From Botryotinia globosa (lineage: Eukaryota > Ascomycota > Leotiomycetes > Helotiales > Sclerotiniaceae): DNA of 64,000 nt. Where the stretch lies: positions 372,001 to 436,000 of the forward strand of contig RCSZ01000006.1 in NCBI GenBank assembly GCA_014898425.1, in the 5' to 3' direction. Every line of letters begins with the position of its first letter. Position 1 is the first letter of the stretch. The notes below the pieces were generated by a model. It saw only the letters and a list, made by a program, of their open reading frames with translations, made no database searches and had not been told where the DNA came from. Made by a program: the position numbers and the translations under genes. Positions 47,813 to 64,000 of the stretch are shown piece by piece.

Positions 47813-50660
47813 ACCACATGTACAATAATACCCTCGCTGAACGCGGCATGAATTTGCGATACCCGAGGATTGGGCATACCCGCGTAACCGGGGGAGCTTC
47901 TATTATCTTCACACGATTGTCGGTTTAGGCTTTGGGTTATCTTTTACCTGCATATGATGGATGGGAGGATGGGATAGGATGGTGGCATGGGAAACTTAAT
48001 AGTTTTACGCATGATTTTATGACTTACGAAATGATAATAATCACTTCTTGAACAATTTCTTCTTTTTTCATGTGATTATGAACTCGAGTGAATGAATACG
48101 CATTCCTTGTAAAATGATTGGTGAATATGAAGTGGTCGCTAGAACAGTCATCGACAATTAACTTCTCACTTTCCAGCCTCGTCACTTTAACCTCTCACTA
48201 ACATACCCACATCCTCACAATCAAGCTATTCTTTACTCTCAAGAAACTACTGTTTCAACAATATCCCTCAACCATTCGCAGATAATATAAAGCTCCATTC
48301 TCAACTGGTTCAAAAACTAAAGCAACATTCATCACTCCCGCATCTAAATCATGATCTCTAACAATCATGAATATAAAAACTACTTCCCTATCTATGATCT
48401 TCCCTCTTGCTTTTACAAAAAGATTATTTATGGCGATCGCTCGTTTATCCGGAGAGATATCGAGATTGCAGTTACTAGGTATTCCCTCTGCAAATTATCT
48501 CAACAATCGTATCGAGCATTTAAACCCACAAATACCTATATTTTACCGGACTTATCATTACTCGGTACTTGCCCATTTATTCTTTACAAAACGTGCATAA
48601 AATGATCACCTTAGAAAACAGAAGAATTTAAATATAGCAGGTAAGTGAATGAAAGATGTCGCTTATAGATACAACTTGTTAACCTTAGGGGGCAATAAAT
48701 ATCATTTAGTCGCGGACTAAGAAAAAGCCGGACATTTTACTAATTGGTGACAGGCAGCGAAAGGTTTTGAGGGGTGTACTAGTAGATAGATAGTTAGATA
48801 GTTAGTTAACTGTGGCTAAAGTTTTAGTCTGAGAAACGTACGAGCTAATGTTAGTGAGGACGCTAGAAGGTAGGGTTTGAGGCTCGTATGCAGATGGAGC
48901 TAGTGATTTTTTAGGATGGGGAGAATGGGGTGTATAGAGTTGTTTTGGAGCTTGTGATTGGGAGGTTAGGTAGGTACGGGTTGGAATTGAGCAGATAGTT
49001 TTCTGGTAGATTTACTGATGACAGTGGTAGTTGAAGTATGCTGCTGGGAGCTCATTTCGGGGTGTGATGGATGGTGCTAGCGCCCGGGTATGATTTTGAG
49101 GTAAAACAATGTGGTGTAATAAATTCTTTGGATAAAGCTTAGAGAAGTTCGATGGGTAGTGATGGATTCAAGGAGTCAGACAAATTTGTGAAAGTTCACT
49201 CTTAATTTACGGTCTTCGTGGTTTCCCCGCTAGCTGGCTCGTAGATTTCAGCAACACTGTCGGAATTCTAGAGATAAAATGAGATTCTGTTTGTTTCAAT
49301 CAACAATGTATCAATTCTCTTTTCCACGGATCTATAGACTGTATTGATGGCCTAAACAAGAGGCTAAAGCCAATTGTCAAGAGAAGTCCTGCGATTCCCC
49401 GAACGACGGCTGGAGAAGAGATGACGCTATGGATAGCTATATGATGATATTCTATTGAATCCTTACGCTAAATTAGAAGTCTCTGTCATGAGGAGATACA
49501 TCCATCGCGCTGGTCACCTATTCGAGTGCCTTGACGTGCGTGCGTGCTGACTATGAGAAATGAGGAGTAAGCGAAGTGGATAGAACAGACCGTTATTACG
49601 CTATGTACAATAGAAGGAAAAAGACAAACCAGAGGCCAGATAAAACATATAGCCGAACGAGAAGAGGAAAACAGACTCAAAGAAAACGCTGTCGTTTGAG
49701 AGTGGATATATGTAGTTGTAGAGAATATTCTAGGATTCCGCAAGCGATGAAATTCCGCCATATCCACGCGGTTAATGTAAGTAGAAATCATGTCAAACCA
49801 CGCCAATTCATCGTAGTCTCTGTTTGGTCAATATGTAATATGATGTGGGCTGGGTAATTATATGCTAGGTACGACATGAGTTGGTGCCGAAGACCTCGAA
49901 TTAAAATTCTAACAAAGCTTTCTGATGTTAGGACTGTTAGGAAAAAGATACACTAAATCTGGAGATCCATTCTCACGGTCTATACATTACACACGCAGAT
50001 ACCCCACAATAAACCCAGAGCCGTTTCCTGCATAGGGGGTAGCAACGCGAAGGAAAATTCTCTTCATTTCATGAGCGAAAGACAAACCAAGCAGAGAGAG
50101 AAAGGAAAAAGAGGGAACTCCATGACGGGTTCTCAAGAAATGTGTAAAATGCGCTTTTTATTGAAATATTCACAGTGTTGATGCCAGAAGAGACTCGTTC
50201 CCCTCGTGGGCGATCAATATATCTCCAGATCGAAATCGCCAAGGTGTTTTTCGATTTCGTGGATGTTTTGAATCCTGATATACTTCAATAGACTGACTGA
50301 GTTTCCTCATCTTGTTCTCAGAATGAATGAGGAATCTGCACCTGTATAATTTCATTCCATCATTAAGTTCTTTCCCCAATGAGATAAAAAAGCTCGCAGG
50401 TTAGTTCTTACCTTAAGAAACCCTTACAAATAGTATTAATCCCAAACTCCTCTCAGCGCTCGTTAATCCTACAAGATATAATCACAACAAAATTAATACT
50501 CATTCAGTACTTTAGTAGCATTACTTACATTTGAGAACATTCATATCACAATACCAATAAGTAAGTTAATCCCAGCTATCCAATGCCCGGGATAATCGAA
50601 AATAACACTATTAATGATCAACAAAGCAGAAATTACTACATCTGTACACATTAAACAAAA
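47813..50660. other. Intergenic, no supported gene
   Basis: About 2.8 kb without a credible frame; the short frames at 48351-48605 and 49486-49857 overlap on several frames or strands and lack motifs. Confidence 0.45.
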
Positions 50661-51914
50661 ATGGTTCTTTTCAAGTTTTCCAATAGGTACGTCATCAATT
50701 CCACACTCGTATACATGATTCCACTTTCAGTCCTTACAAGATCCATTCATGTAAATATGCTAATCTCCGTATCCAGATTCTCCACCCTCCCCGTAAAACA
50801 CATTCACGAAAACGAAGACGAAGAGGAGCAGGATTCGACTATCGAGTCCACATCCCCGGTTTTATCGCTATCGAAACGCACATCAAGAAGTACTCCTTCC
50901 TACCATTCTCGCTGCAAGCCTTCCCTCGCCAAACTCCCCCCTTTTCTGAGAATCCCCTGCGAATTGCGATGGATGATTTTCGACGCCCTCGTAGCGTCCA
51001 TTACCGAAATCGAAATCAGTCCATCGTTTATCGATACATTCCATGCGCTCCGTCTCAGCACCAAAGGTCTTCGCGACGAGGTTATAGGATGGCAGAGGAA
51101 GAGACCCGATGTTATGAATATTTTCCCCTATGGCTGTTTCATCCCCCATCACACCACCTTCATTTTGAAAATCGATCATCGCTGGAAAAAAGTCGTCAAG
51201 CACAAGACGGTTTCCGGATCCCACGTGACGTTTAAGAGCGGTCCTAAATGTCGAAAGCAAGATGCAGCTCTCCTCCCCGAAACAAAAGCCATCAAATACA
51301 TGACGCGGGAACAAGCATGGTACAGTTTCTGTCGCGCAGTAACCACATCCCACATGTCCAAAATCCATCTCAAATTCGAGATATGTCTCCCCGAAGAATT
51401 GGAACCCAGCAGTCAGGATAGCGGACTAGGACCCATTCCGCGCGAAGAATTATTTAACGCGCTGGCTGGGTCGCGATATCAGGAAGGCGCATGGGCATCC
51501 CAGCACCTCTATCTGCGCGGGACACTCGACCAACTGGCCAGTATGTACCGAACGGATACGCTTGCGCAAATAGGGGATATGGTGCAGATTGTGCAGAAAA
51601 CGGCATTTGACGCGGAAACATGGACGATGTTTCGTGATAATCGGTGGGAGGCGCATGAGTATGATACGCTTTCGTATCCGTTCGATGTGACGTATTGGGA
51701 AGATGAGAAGTCTCCGATAGATGAGGAGGGGAGAGAGGGAAAGGTGGTGTATGAATATGGGGGGAGAGTCATGGAGGCGGTGATTGAATGTGCGGAGGAT
51801 ATGCGCAGGGGTCCGTCGTTTGTGGTGCAGTCTTCGGTTCCGCCTCTGGTGAATGAGGAGCAAGCTTTTGTTTTTTCGAGGGGCTGGTTGCAGGGGACTA
51901 TGACTTGTGCGTGA
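50661..51914 (+). CDS. Hypothetical protein with F-box-like helix
   Basis: Open frame of 417 codons from ATG 50661. A GTACGT at about 50687 could begin an intron that removes a hydrophobic stretch (residues about 10-40), so the N-terminus is uncertain. After a charged Ser-rich region, residues about 90-112 read LPPFLRIPCELRWMIFDALVAS, resembling the F-box-like or 2EXR-type opening helix of fungal proteins. The remainder is globular, with many Trp, Tyr and charged residues (TREQAWYSFCRAV, AETWTMFRDNRWEAHEYD). I do not recognise the full-length family. The GC content is higher than in the flanks, supporting real coding sequence. Confidence 0.6.
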   Translation: MVLFKFSNRYVINSTLVYMIPLSVLTRSIHVNMLISVSRFSTLPVKHIHENEDEEEQDSTIESTSPVLSLSKRTSRSTPSYHSRCKPSLAKLPPFLRIPCELRWMIFDALVASITEIEISPSFIDTFHALRLSTKGLRDEVIGWQRKRPDVMNIFPYGCFIPHHTTFILKIDHRWKKVVKHKTVSGSHVTFKSGPKCRKQDAALLPETKAIKYMTREQAWYSFCRAVTTSHMSKIHLKFEICLPEELEPSSQDSGLGPIPREELFNALAGSRYQEGAWASQHLYLRGTLDQLASMYRTDTLAQIGDMVQIVQKTAFDAETWTMFRDNRWEAHEYDTLSYPFDVTYWEDEKSPIDEEGREGKVVYEYGGRVMEAVIECAEDMRRGPSFVVQSSVPPLVNEEQAFVFSRGWLQGTMTCA

Positions 51915-52930
51915 AAGGGGTATGGGTATGGGTTTGGGTAAGGATTTGGGTTTGGGTTGCACAATCAATAACTTGAAACTCATTCGTGATATCAAAATGA
52001 GAAACAGCGTTGGAGGTATTAATGCAAGCGAAGATTCGAAGAATCTCGTAAGAGGGATTGATGAACCTACTCTATACCACAGCATTGACAATCAATCAGC
52101 CTTGGGATGATTAGATAGATCCCTAGGTAGTTTAATAAAATTATATACTTGGGTACCAATCGTCTGAGATATTCGTCTTCACTTATGTAATACTTTGGTA
52201 CTTTGTGAAGAGATAACTGTAGTACTATATCCTCATCATCACTCTTCTTATGCGTCCAATCAATACAAGATTTCGAATATGAGAGTTAAGAAAGTTACAA
52301 ACGCAATCATCCATTCATCTCGGACTCCGATGATTACATACCCACGTATTTAAAGTCCCCCCCCAAAAAGTATAACATTAATAGAAGACGATAATAATAT
52401 AGGACTTCATGATAGCTGCATCCCGAAAGACAGCGAGAACTAAAATGCAAAAAACAAGATATCTCCATCTCCATCTCCTTCCCTATAATATACACATCAC
52501 AAGTCACTCAAATGTACTCACATGTACCAGCCCCAAACACTTTGTTTTGCCCCCAAGAATCCCCGAGACGAGCACTCAAAACCAAGAATTGACTGAAAAA
52601 ATTTGGTATTCATCACTACAAACCTAATTTTCCTTCATGGCGACATAAGCCATCCATCTTCCAAGCAACCTATTTACCTCATCACTTCATCTCACGCCAC
52701 CAATCACCCCAATTCTTTTCTACTCCATCCTCCCCAAACCTTCTATATACAACGCATTCATCCATAGCTCTTCCCCACTTGCTTCACCCAACATCAACTT
52801 GATTCCGAAATTTCCCTCCTTCTCCTGTCCTCCCCGTCTTTTATCAACAATTTTTAAATCTTCGGGCGCAAAAACACACGGAATTCAAACTACCTGTATG
52901 CATTTACTCAAAGGACCTGGGCTATTGCAT
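51915..52930. other. Intergenic between convergent genes
   Basis: 3' regions of the F-box-like gene and arg-6. A G-rich repeat of GGGTTTGGGT type lies at about 51917-51960. No gene is supported. Confidence 0.5.
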
Positions 52931-57590
<4,660 letters not shown>

Positions 57591-57831
57591 AAAAAGGAAG
57601 AACCGATCATGTAAAAAATCTCAAAAATCTCAACTCCTGAATCGTTAAAAGCCCCTTCGTTGCCCTCCTAACTTTGCAGGTCCCCCATGCAAAAGCCCAG
57701 GAGAGTCTGGTGTCAAGTGTTTCGTTCCATGAAAGTCCATACAAACGTTCATGTATCTTTTCTTTCATAATCTCTGTACCCAAGTATCCCGTCATTCAAG
57801 TCCGTTTTCCCATTCTTCGTTCGTACTCAAT

Positions 57832-58826
57832 TTAATGCTTGGAAGCCACAACTGGAATCTCATTAGCTATGAACCCATAAATTGGGGAGAGGAACTCACC
57901 AGCAGGAACTACGATGATAATGATTAAGATGATAATGCCTGCAATCAAGCACATCCTCATCTTCATGTCCTATTGTCCCAAATGTTAGCCCAGCCCCTTA
58001 ATTTTTACCGGCGATCGTCACTTACCTTCCACCACATTTGTTTGCGGACTCTGTTAGCCCCACGACGGAAACCTTGCGCTGAAACTGCGAGACTATCGGT
58101 TTTGTCTTGAAGAGAATCTAAGTGGGCACCACGTTCCGAGACCTTGTTAATGTTCTCGCGCATTACACCAACGGTATCATCGATAGTCTAAAAGGAGATA
58201 GAGGTCAGCCAAAGCTCTGCACCATAAATCAAAATGCCCTCGAGTTGTCAAAGTTGTCTGGTGAATTTGGAGCCCCTTTGTGATTGAGAAAGTTTTGCCA
58301 ATTCCACATCGTTCTCAGTATCTTAGGAATCGTTGCCAATAGGTATAGTCGCAACCACCATGTCCCCGGTCTTTTGTGTTGTTGTCGGCAAGATACGATT
58401 GTCATCGGAGGTTGTGTTCAGGCGGCTAAAACACATGCGCAGCAAAACCATCATCATGTAGTTTATCGATGCCAGCACAATCTGCACCTCTTCTCAATCT
58501 CATATGGTGAGAAAACATCTCCAAATCGTAGCTACCAGGCACAATATGATTATTCTGTGGGTTGTTGATGCTTATCGCATGGTCGGTCGGGCGCAAAATC
58601 GTCATATGCATGATGATGACAGGGTGACAAAACTCTCCATCAACTCCCGAGACTCAAAATTCATCGACAGACAACTTCTCTACCCGGCGGAAGATTGTAT
58701 ATCACTTACAGCTTGTAATGCCGCCGTCCTCTGGTTACCTCCTGCTTGTTGAGAGCCTGCACCTGCACCTGCAGCTCCTCCGCTGGGGATATAAGGGTCA
58801 TATTGAGGTTCTCGGTGGTCCGCCAT
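57832..58826 (-). CDS. Synaptobrevin/VAMP R-SNARE, Snc1-like
   Basis: Vesicle SNARE of exocytosis and endosomal recycling at the hyphal tip. Exons are 58710-58826, 58026-58187, 57900-57969 and 57832-57851 (122 residues); phases agree across all three introns, and the first is long (522 nt). The Gly/Ala/Gln-rich N-terminus (1-36) is followed by the SNARE helix (about 38-95), with the ionic-layer Arg58 in [12 protein letters not shown]. Next come [22 protein letters not shown] and a C-terminal anchor (about 99-117, [17 protein letters not shown]) with a six-residue lumenal tail VVASKH. Length and motif order match fungal Snc1/SynA. The last exon has only 20 nt. Confidence 0.93.
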
Positions 58827-60717
58827 TGTGTTGTGTTTGTGGGTATAGGTATTAATTTGATCGTCAAGAGGTCGTAAAATTTACTTTCGCTGTTATTGAA
58901 GTGATAGATGGCTCAGCAAGAGTTTGTATCGTAAATAAGTCAAGTTGGGTGGGTATTTGTTGTTATTGTTTTGTTGGAGATGGAGGAAGATGTGAGTGAT
59001 GGAATAATGGGTTGAATAAAGTTCGGGTTCTGGAGCACGTTTAGAAGCGAAACAACAGAAGGCTCAAACGTGATTGATCTTTGCCAAGGGGCTCTTCAAG
59101 GTTAATGGTTAATAGTTGCTTTCTTTGAACAGCAGTGAATCAAAACTCAATAATCAATTCAATTCAATTGAGCATCTAAAGAGAAAAGATAAATGAAACA
59201 ATAAACAATAGAGACAGTACAAAAAGAAGAGGGAAAGACGTACAATTTATTTGAGTTCGAGTTACCTATTGAAATACGAACGGCTTCATCGGAATCCGTT
59301 CCAATTCCAGTTGCTTGCCAACCCTTCTGTCTACGCAATTCATCATGAGCGCCAGCCATCCCACCCATCCTGCGCCTACTTAATCTACACGTGATACTCC
59401 ATCCAAACCCTGTCGTTGCAAATTCCGGTGGCTCTCAAGAGTCAAAAAAAGATGGCTGTGTTACAGTGGCGAAACATGGAAGATTTCACAAAGTTCTCAA
59501 AGAAACGAATGCGGAACGTACTTAAATCTGATCATACGTTGGTGCTGCTATCATATCAATGCTGTCAATCTTGTCAATGCGACTCGTCCGGTCGGGGTTA
59601 TGTTATGTTCTGGCTTGACATGTTGTTGATTTGCACATGTTTGTAAATTTATTGTGGACAAGTTTGACAGACACTTTCCCCCGGATTTTGATGTATTCGT
59701 AACATACCTAGTCTGGAATTTGTAACCACTATACTCATATTTGTTTGTGAGGTGAATTTAGGGTCGAGAGAGTCAAGATTTATTATGTACGTCAAGTGGT
59801 GAACAGGAAACATAATAAATATAAAATTTCGTGAGCTTCGATTGAACTATCATATAGACAATCTAGACGCCCACCGATATTCCTCTACTCGTAAAAGGTA
59901 TCAAGATCAAAATATCAAAGAAGTTGGTAAAACTTCCAATCACCAAACCACCTAATTCATAAACACCTCCCCTCCTTGAACACCAAATCTCCAATCTCAT
60001 TGCCTCCCCAAGAAAGTAAAGAAAAACAAGAAGCGCAGTAGTGCAATCCAAATACTTTTATCCCAACTCCCCTGTGCTCCAAAGATCCTGAAATATCACT
60101 TGTCCCACAATCCATTCTTCCCCCAGTTGCAAGTCATGTAAAATGTAAAAGAGAAAGCTAATATGGTATAAGGAGACAAAGAAATATCGTCAACGAAAAA
60201 TGGAAAAATATGAACACGAGAATGTCGGAACAAAGAGAATAAATGCCTTCGTTTATCGTGAGAATTCGAGGAAAAGGAGAAAATGAAAAAGATGTAGTAG
60301 AAGAAGAAAAAGACGAAGAAGGAATAGATAAACAGAATCCATAGATCAAAATAAAAAGAGGTAATGAATAGAATGAAGAGCGCTGAAACAACAACATAAG
60401 TTATATCGCGTATTAGCTGATTGAGTGGTAGTTTCCGAAATAATGAGACGGAAATACATAAACCTATGTACGGTTAGATGAATGAAAAGTTAGACATGAG
60501 ATTAGGGAACTCAACGTACCATTGCAACTATGTAAGGATTTCGTATCGCCTTGATAAGAATTTTCGCAAGAATAAGATGTAAAAAAGCATCAAGATGTCG
60601 AACAAAATAACCCCCTCGCCCCTCTGAAAGAAAAGAGGTCCATATCAAAAAGACTTGCAACTCAGCGTTGAATCTTAACATACTGTTAAAGACCTTCAGG
60701 CTAGGCTTCAAGCGAAC
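58827..60717. other. Intergenic, no supported gene
   Basis: Starts with the SNARE promoter. A tiny minus-strand frame from ATG 59368, ending in a possible donor, may be an upstream exon or short ORF, but nothing confirms it. The region 60150-60720 is A-rich with frames lacking motifs. Confidence 0.4.
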
Positions 60718-62789
60718 TCAAGACGGATTCATCACAAACCCTCGCTCTGAACCACGTTCCCACAGAGGTGGTGAAACAAGAAGAGACCTTCGTCTTGGTC
60801 GTGGAGATTGAAGTATGGGTGTCTGGAGCTCCTCGTATACTGTTGGCGACATCAAGTTTATATCATTCAAGGGCAGAAATGTCGATTTCGTCTTTATTGG
60901 CCCTATTTCCTCGGAATCTAACAGCATTTGTCCAATACTAGCAATTTTTAAAGCGTCCCATGTCCCTTCACGTCTAGGGCCTGCTTCCCTTAAGATCGTG
61001 ACCGCATCTCTCCTTATTTTTTGATCAGGACACGCGTATATCACGACGAAAAGAGAAGGAATAATCCCCGCATCGAAGACGAATGTCTTCAAGAATCGAG
61101 GATCGGAAACAAGCTTTTGACTGAGAGAGATGATTTGACGGAAGATGGGAAGGAAGTGATCGGAAATCCTGTAATCAAGGAAAACTCCTTGACCCATGAG
61201 TCCTATCCCGAGAGCCTTGATCTGAAGAGTGGTGGCAGCAATAAAATCTGCATTGCCCGAAGGAGATTGTGCATAAGATATGATTGGCTGAAATGCTCTT
61301 TGCCAATCTTGAAAGCTAGAACTAAACTTAGGAAACTCGAATCCTGTGAGGATAGGAGATGATGCTTCTGGGTGAAGCTTCTGAATTCTTGAAAAGCTGA
61401 TTGCCAAACCTTGAGGAGAAAGATCCGGTGATGCCAAGCGCCTTTGTAGGTCTGCCCTTGGTATCTTCGGGAGAGAGTGGTATAGCACATGTTCTAAATG
61501 AACTTCGGCTTCTGCGAGATTGTCAAGTTGTCGAGGAATGTCCGGTTTGGGTATATCGTTTGAAATGAGATCGAGGACCTTATCACTCAATGAATCTGGA
61601 TCATCTGGTCGTGTCACGATCGCCAGAGCAAGGTGGAGATACGCAGTGACGATCTCATTTTCTACCAAGTCCGGCGCAGGAGAGCTCAGTAAGGGATTGT
61701 GGTGGGGATGACTTGAAATTGCTTCATGATGGTGCATCATCTTAAGTGCACTATAAATGTGTTTGTCGGCCAGCTGAGTGTTGCCATCTATCAGACGCCG
61801 GGATCAGTAATTGTGTAGCAGAAATGTTCAAAGAGAGAATGGAGCTTACGGAAATTCTCAAAGCAAAATATAATGAGAGACACAAGTAAAGGTATGCGAA
61901 GAGAATTTTGACTCGTTCGGATAAGGTTACGAAGATACCGAATGGATCTTCCATATTGCTTCAAAGCGTATCGACGATGCATCTCTACTTGGCCGGCTAT
62001 ATCATGCGCGATTAGCACTACATTACCAATTTGTCTTTGGAACTTACAAATCCTCTTGAAACCGGCTTCACCTTCTTTCGGGTCTATGCATTTCGAGACT
62101 TTCATTGCCTTGCTCAAAGCAGCGATTGCGGTGGCAGCATGTCGGACAGATGTATCAGTGTGACAAGATTGAAGGATAATGACGTTGAACAGTTTCTTTT
62201 TAGACCCTCCGGCGAGCTCGAAGACGGTCTCTTTACAAAAGAAATCAAAATATTGAGCCTCTTGTTCATTACCGAAGTTCAACACGGAGATACGGGGCGG
62301 TATTGAAAACGGTGGAGATTCTACGACTTCTTGAGATATGCCAGTAGATATAGTTGGGCCCATCAGCCAAGCCGGTTTATCCTAAAACTGGTGTTAGTAT
62401 TGCCAGATTAGAGGATAGATTGAAGATATACCTTAGGACTATACTCGTAGCCATCGCACTTCCTCCCGAAGTTTATGCATCGCATGCACGATGGTTTGGT
62501 CTCATCACATTTGACCCTTCGCAGCCTACAATTGAACGAACTGTTAGTAAATGATCGGATGGTTCCCTTTCAACATAAGAAAGTTTTCAGTATGATGAAA
62601 GAAACCACAAACTTCACACTATCAACATCCAATCGATCATGTGGATCAATCGAACATTTCAGTCACCACTTTTACTCACTTGCAAGTGGTACACCCTGTC
62701 TTTGACTTCTGCCTGCACGCACGTGTCTTCCTAAAAGACAGTGGAGATGGCCCTGCTAACGTGATATCTGAAGAGAAACTCATTGCCAT
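60718..62789 (-). CDS. Zn2Cys6 fungal transcription factor
   Basis: Exons are 62680-62789, 62432-62525, 62048-62381, 61850-61996 and 60718-61787 (584 residues), with phases kept throughout. The binuclear zinc cluster is complete (C33-x2-C36-x6-C43-x6-C50-x2-C53-x6-C60) and is cut by intron 1 between CTTCK and LRRVKCDE. It is followed by KCDGYEYSPK and then a fungal-specific regulatory region with the usual helical repeats (RHAATAIAALSKA, RYALKQYGRSIRYL, FENFHGN). The C-terminus is a long alpha-helical middle-homology-like region. The start 62789 is the first ATG of a short leader; 62783 is also possible. It binds DNA in the nucleus; target genes are unknown, and no adjacent cluster suggests one. 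Intron 3 (61997-62047, 51 nt) is in frame without a stop, so retention would add 17 residues. Confidence 0.88.
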
Positions 62790-63341
62790 CTTGAGAATAT
62801 GGCAATGATGAGAAGTGAAATGTGAGAATATGAAATAGCCAATTAGAAAAGACGAATTGTGTGAAACGATATGCTAGCCTCAGAAACAGGGCTAGGATAG
62901 GAGAGAAGGGGAGTAACAGTGAGAGAGGAAGCCTGGGGAGATCCGAGACTTCTAAACGCGCGCAAGATTCCAAAGGAGAGTAAGAGATTGAAGTCAGCGT
63001 TAGGAGATCCGGCTCCTTGATGAGGAAATCAACTGCGTGTATAAGTCTGCGGCGGTAAAGATAACAGCGGTAAAGATAAAAATGATTCTTCCATTGCTAT
63101 ATAGGGCTGGTGATGGAGATAAAATACTCCACGCGGATGTGTATTAAAAGCAGTAATCATAGTGCTCATTGTTGATGATACAAACGAGGTGATGTTGTTG
63201 GAGTGTGGATCCCAGGTGTTATATTTTTTGATACTATATTTAAAAATAGAAGTGACAGAAATGGAAAGGCAAGGCTGCAATTGGTTGTATTAATTTCCAA
63301 TAATTAGTGACCAATATATCTTCCAATCAAAGGGGGGGATT
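62790..63341. other. Upstream region of the zinc-cluster gene
   Basis: Presumed promoter and leader; no supported frame. A duplicated GGTAAAGATAACAGC-type segment occurs at about 63054-63078. Confidence 0.4.
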
Positions 63342-63599
63342 CTATTTCGAAAGTGTCGTAATCCTTGACTTATCCCTAATTAATCCTTGCTCCGATCTTA
63401 TCTTCTCATCAAATCCCAAGGTTTCCTTAAACGCGCGACGGTGAGGATAGACGATTCCGTGTGCGTGCCTTGCATGAGATATTTGCAGAATCCTTCGAAC
63501 ATCCGTAAGGTTATTATGTGATCTGTGCCAAATCACCCAATACCACTCGAAGGGGTTGGCGAGATTAAATGCCATTTCTATTTGAAGATACTCACTCAT
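63342..63599 (-). CDS. Possible small ORF of 85 residues
   Basis: ATG-started frame with protein-like composition (FEWYWVIWHRSHNNL, RRAFKETLGFDEKI) and no domain I know. It lies 97 bp after the stop of the right-edge gene on the same strand, so it could be an independent short gene, a relic or chance. Confidence 0.25.
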   Translation of the reverse strand: MSEYLQIEMAFNLANPFEWYWVIWHRSHNNLTDVRRILQISHARHAHGIVYPHRRAFKETLGFDEKIRSEQGLIRDKSRITTLSK

Positions 63600-63695
63600 A
63601 CTTCGTCCTCACTCATGAGAGACGAGGCTGAGAAATCCCTTATTTGGGATTTGGCGCGCCGAGAAGTTGAGACTCATCGTGTGTAGGTAGACGCA

Positions 63696-63948
63696 TCAAT
63701 CATCCGTATTAAGATCATGGTCCTGGGAATGGGAAGTGCTTGAAGGATGCAAAGGACCCGAATACGTGCGGGAAATGGCGATAGCAGGAAACGGCAGATC
63801 TTTTAGGATTTCTTCATACCACTCTTCACTTCGCCCACTAAGAATAGAGACTAATTGTATATTGCTCCGTATGTCTTCGCATGCCTGGGCAATCCGTAGG
63901 GCTTTCAATCCGAGAGTCCTGGAAAAGCTGAGGATGTACTCAGGTAAT
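63696..63948 (-). CDS. Last exon of an unknown gene running off the right edge
   Basis: An open frame of 84 codons ends at the stop 63696-63698. Upstream it meets an in-frame stop just before a good acceptor (TTAATATAG at 63949-63957), so it looks like a 3' exon whose 5' part may lie beyond the window. The sequence reads LPEYILSFSRTLGLKALRI, then a charged helical part and a Ser/His/Asp-rich tail ending NTDD. No family recognised. An alternative acceptor (TTTTCCAG) would shorten it. Confidence 0.4.
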
Positions 63949-64000
63949 CTATATTAATATTGATCTCATTTCCGTTCTTTTAAGTGTCAGCTCCTGCTCA

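Noticed and set aside
59159..59368. Small minus-strand frame starting MGGMAGAHDELRRQ
   Set aside because: A donor follows after about 35 codons and a possible second exon adds only a few residues. Without transcript data it cannot be told from a leader exon or chance.

Overview
The window is nuclear DNA of a filamentous ascomycete. Genes are split by introns of about 45-90 nt with GTANGT donors and CTAAC-like branch sites. The gene content is typically fungal: a bifunctional arg-6 protein, an Egh16/Gas-type secreted protein, a Pth11-type membrane protein, 2EXR and DUF3632 proteins and a Zn2Cys6 regulator. Together with AT-rich, RIP-like islands and several secreted proteins this fits a Leotiomycete, plausibly Sclerotiniaceae (Botrytis/Sclerotinia group). 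The species is an inference; no marker gene fixes it.

Layout. 0-6.4 kb: a probable gene relic (about 2.0-3.0 kb) and a secreted apple/PAN-like protein (3.8-5.1 kb). 6.4-6.8 kb: a short Fot1/pogo-type MITE. 7-16 kb: a housekeeping block with NADP isocitrate dehydrogenase, an IEC3-like INO80 subunit divergent from a Nop13-like nucleolar RNA-binding protein, and an unknown Q-rich nuclear-type protein. 16.4-17.2 kb: a frameshifted pseudogene. 18-27 kb: a small unknown protein, a leaderless RNase T1/ribotoxin-fold protein, a DUF3632 protein, a secreted L-asparaginase and a 2EXR protein. 27-38 kb: an Egh16-like secreted protein, a MATE transporter, the rRNA dimethylase Dim1 and two small secreted proteins. 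39.2-41.8 kb: an AT-rich island built from a large inverted repeat with transition-type decay. 42.5-43.8 kb: an intact six-exon Pth11/rhodopsin-domain receptor-like gene. 46.5-47.8 kb: a tandem-repeat protein with four ADPRVDSD motifs. 50.6-64 kb: an F-box-like protein, arg-6, a synaptobrevin R-SNARE, a Zn2Cys6 transcription factor and, at the right edge, the last exon of an unknown gene.

The genes do not form an operon-like pathway or a recognisable secondary-metabolite cluster. The functional themes are primary metabolism (isocitrate dehydrogenase, arginine synthesis, asparagine hydrolysis), ribosome biogenesis (Dim1, Nop13-like), chromatin and transcription, secretion (SNARE), and host- or surface-interaction candidates (Egh16-like, Pth11-like, small secreted proteins) scattered among gene-poor, repeat-bearing DNA. 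Exon-intron models were assembled by hand from splice consensus and reading phase. Each spliced model given here keeps an open frame from start to stop, but none is backed by transcript data.
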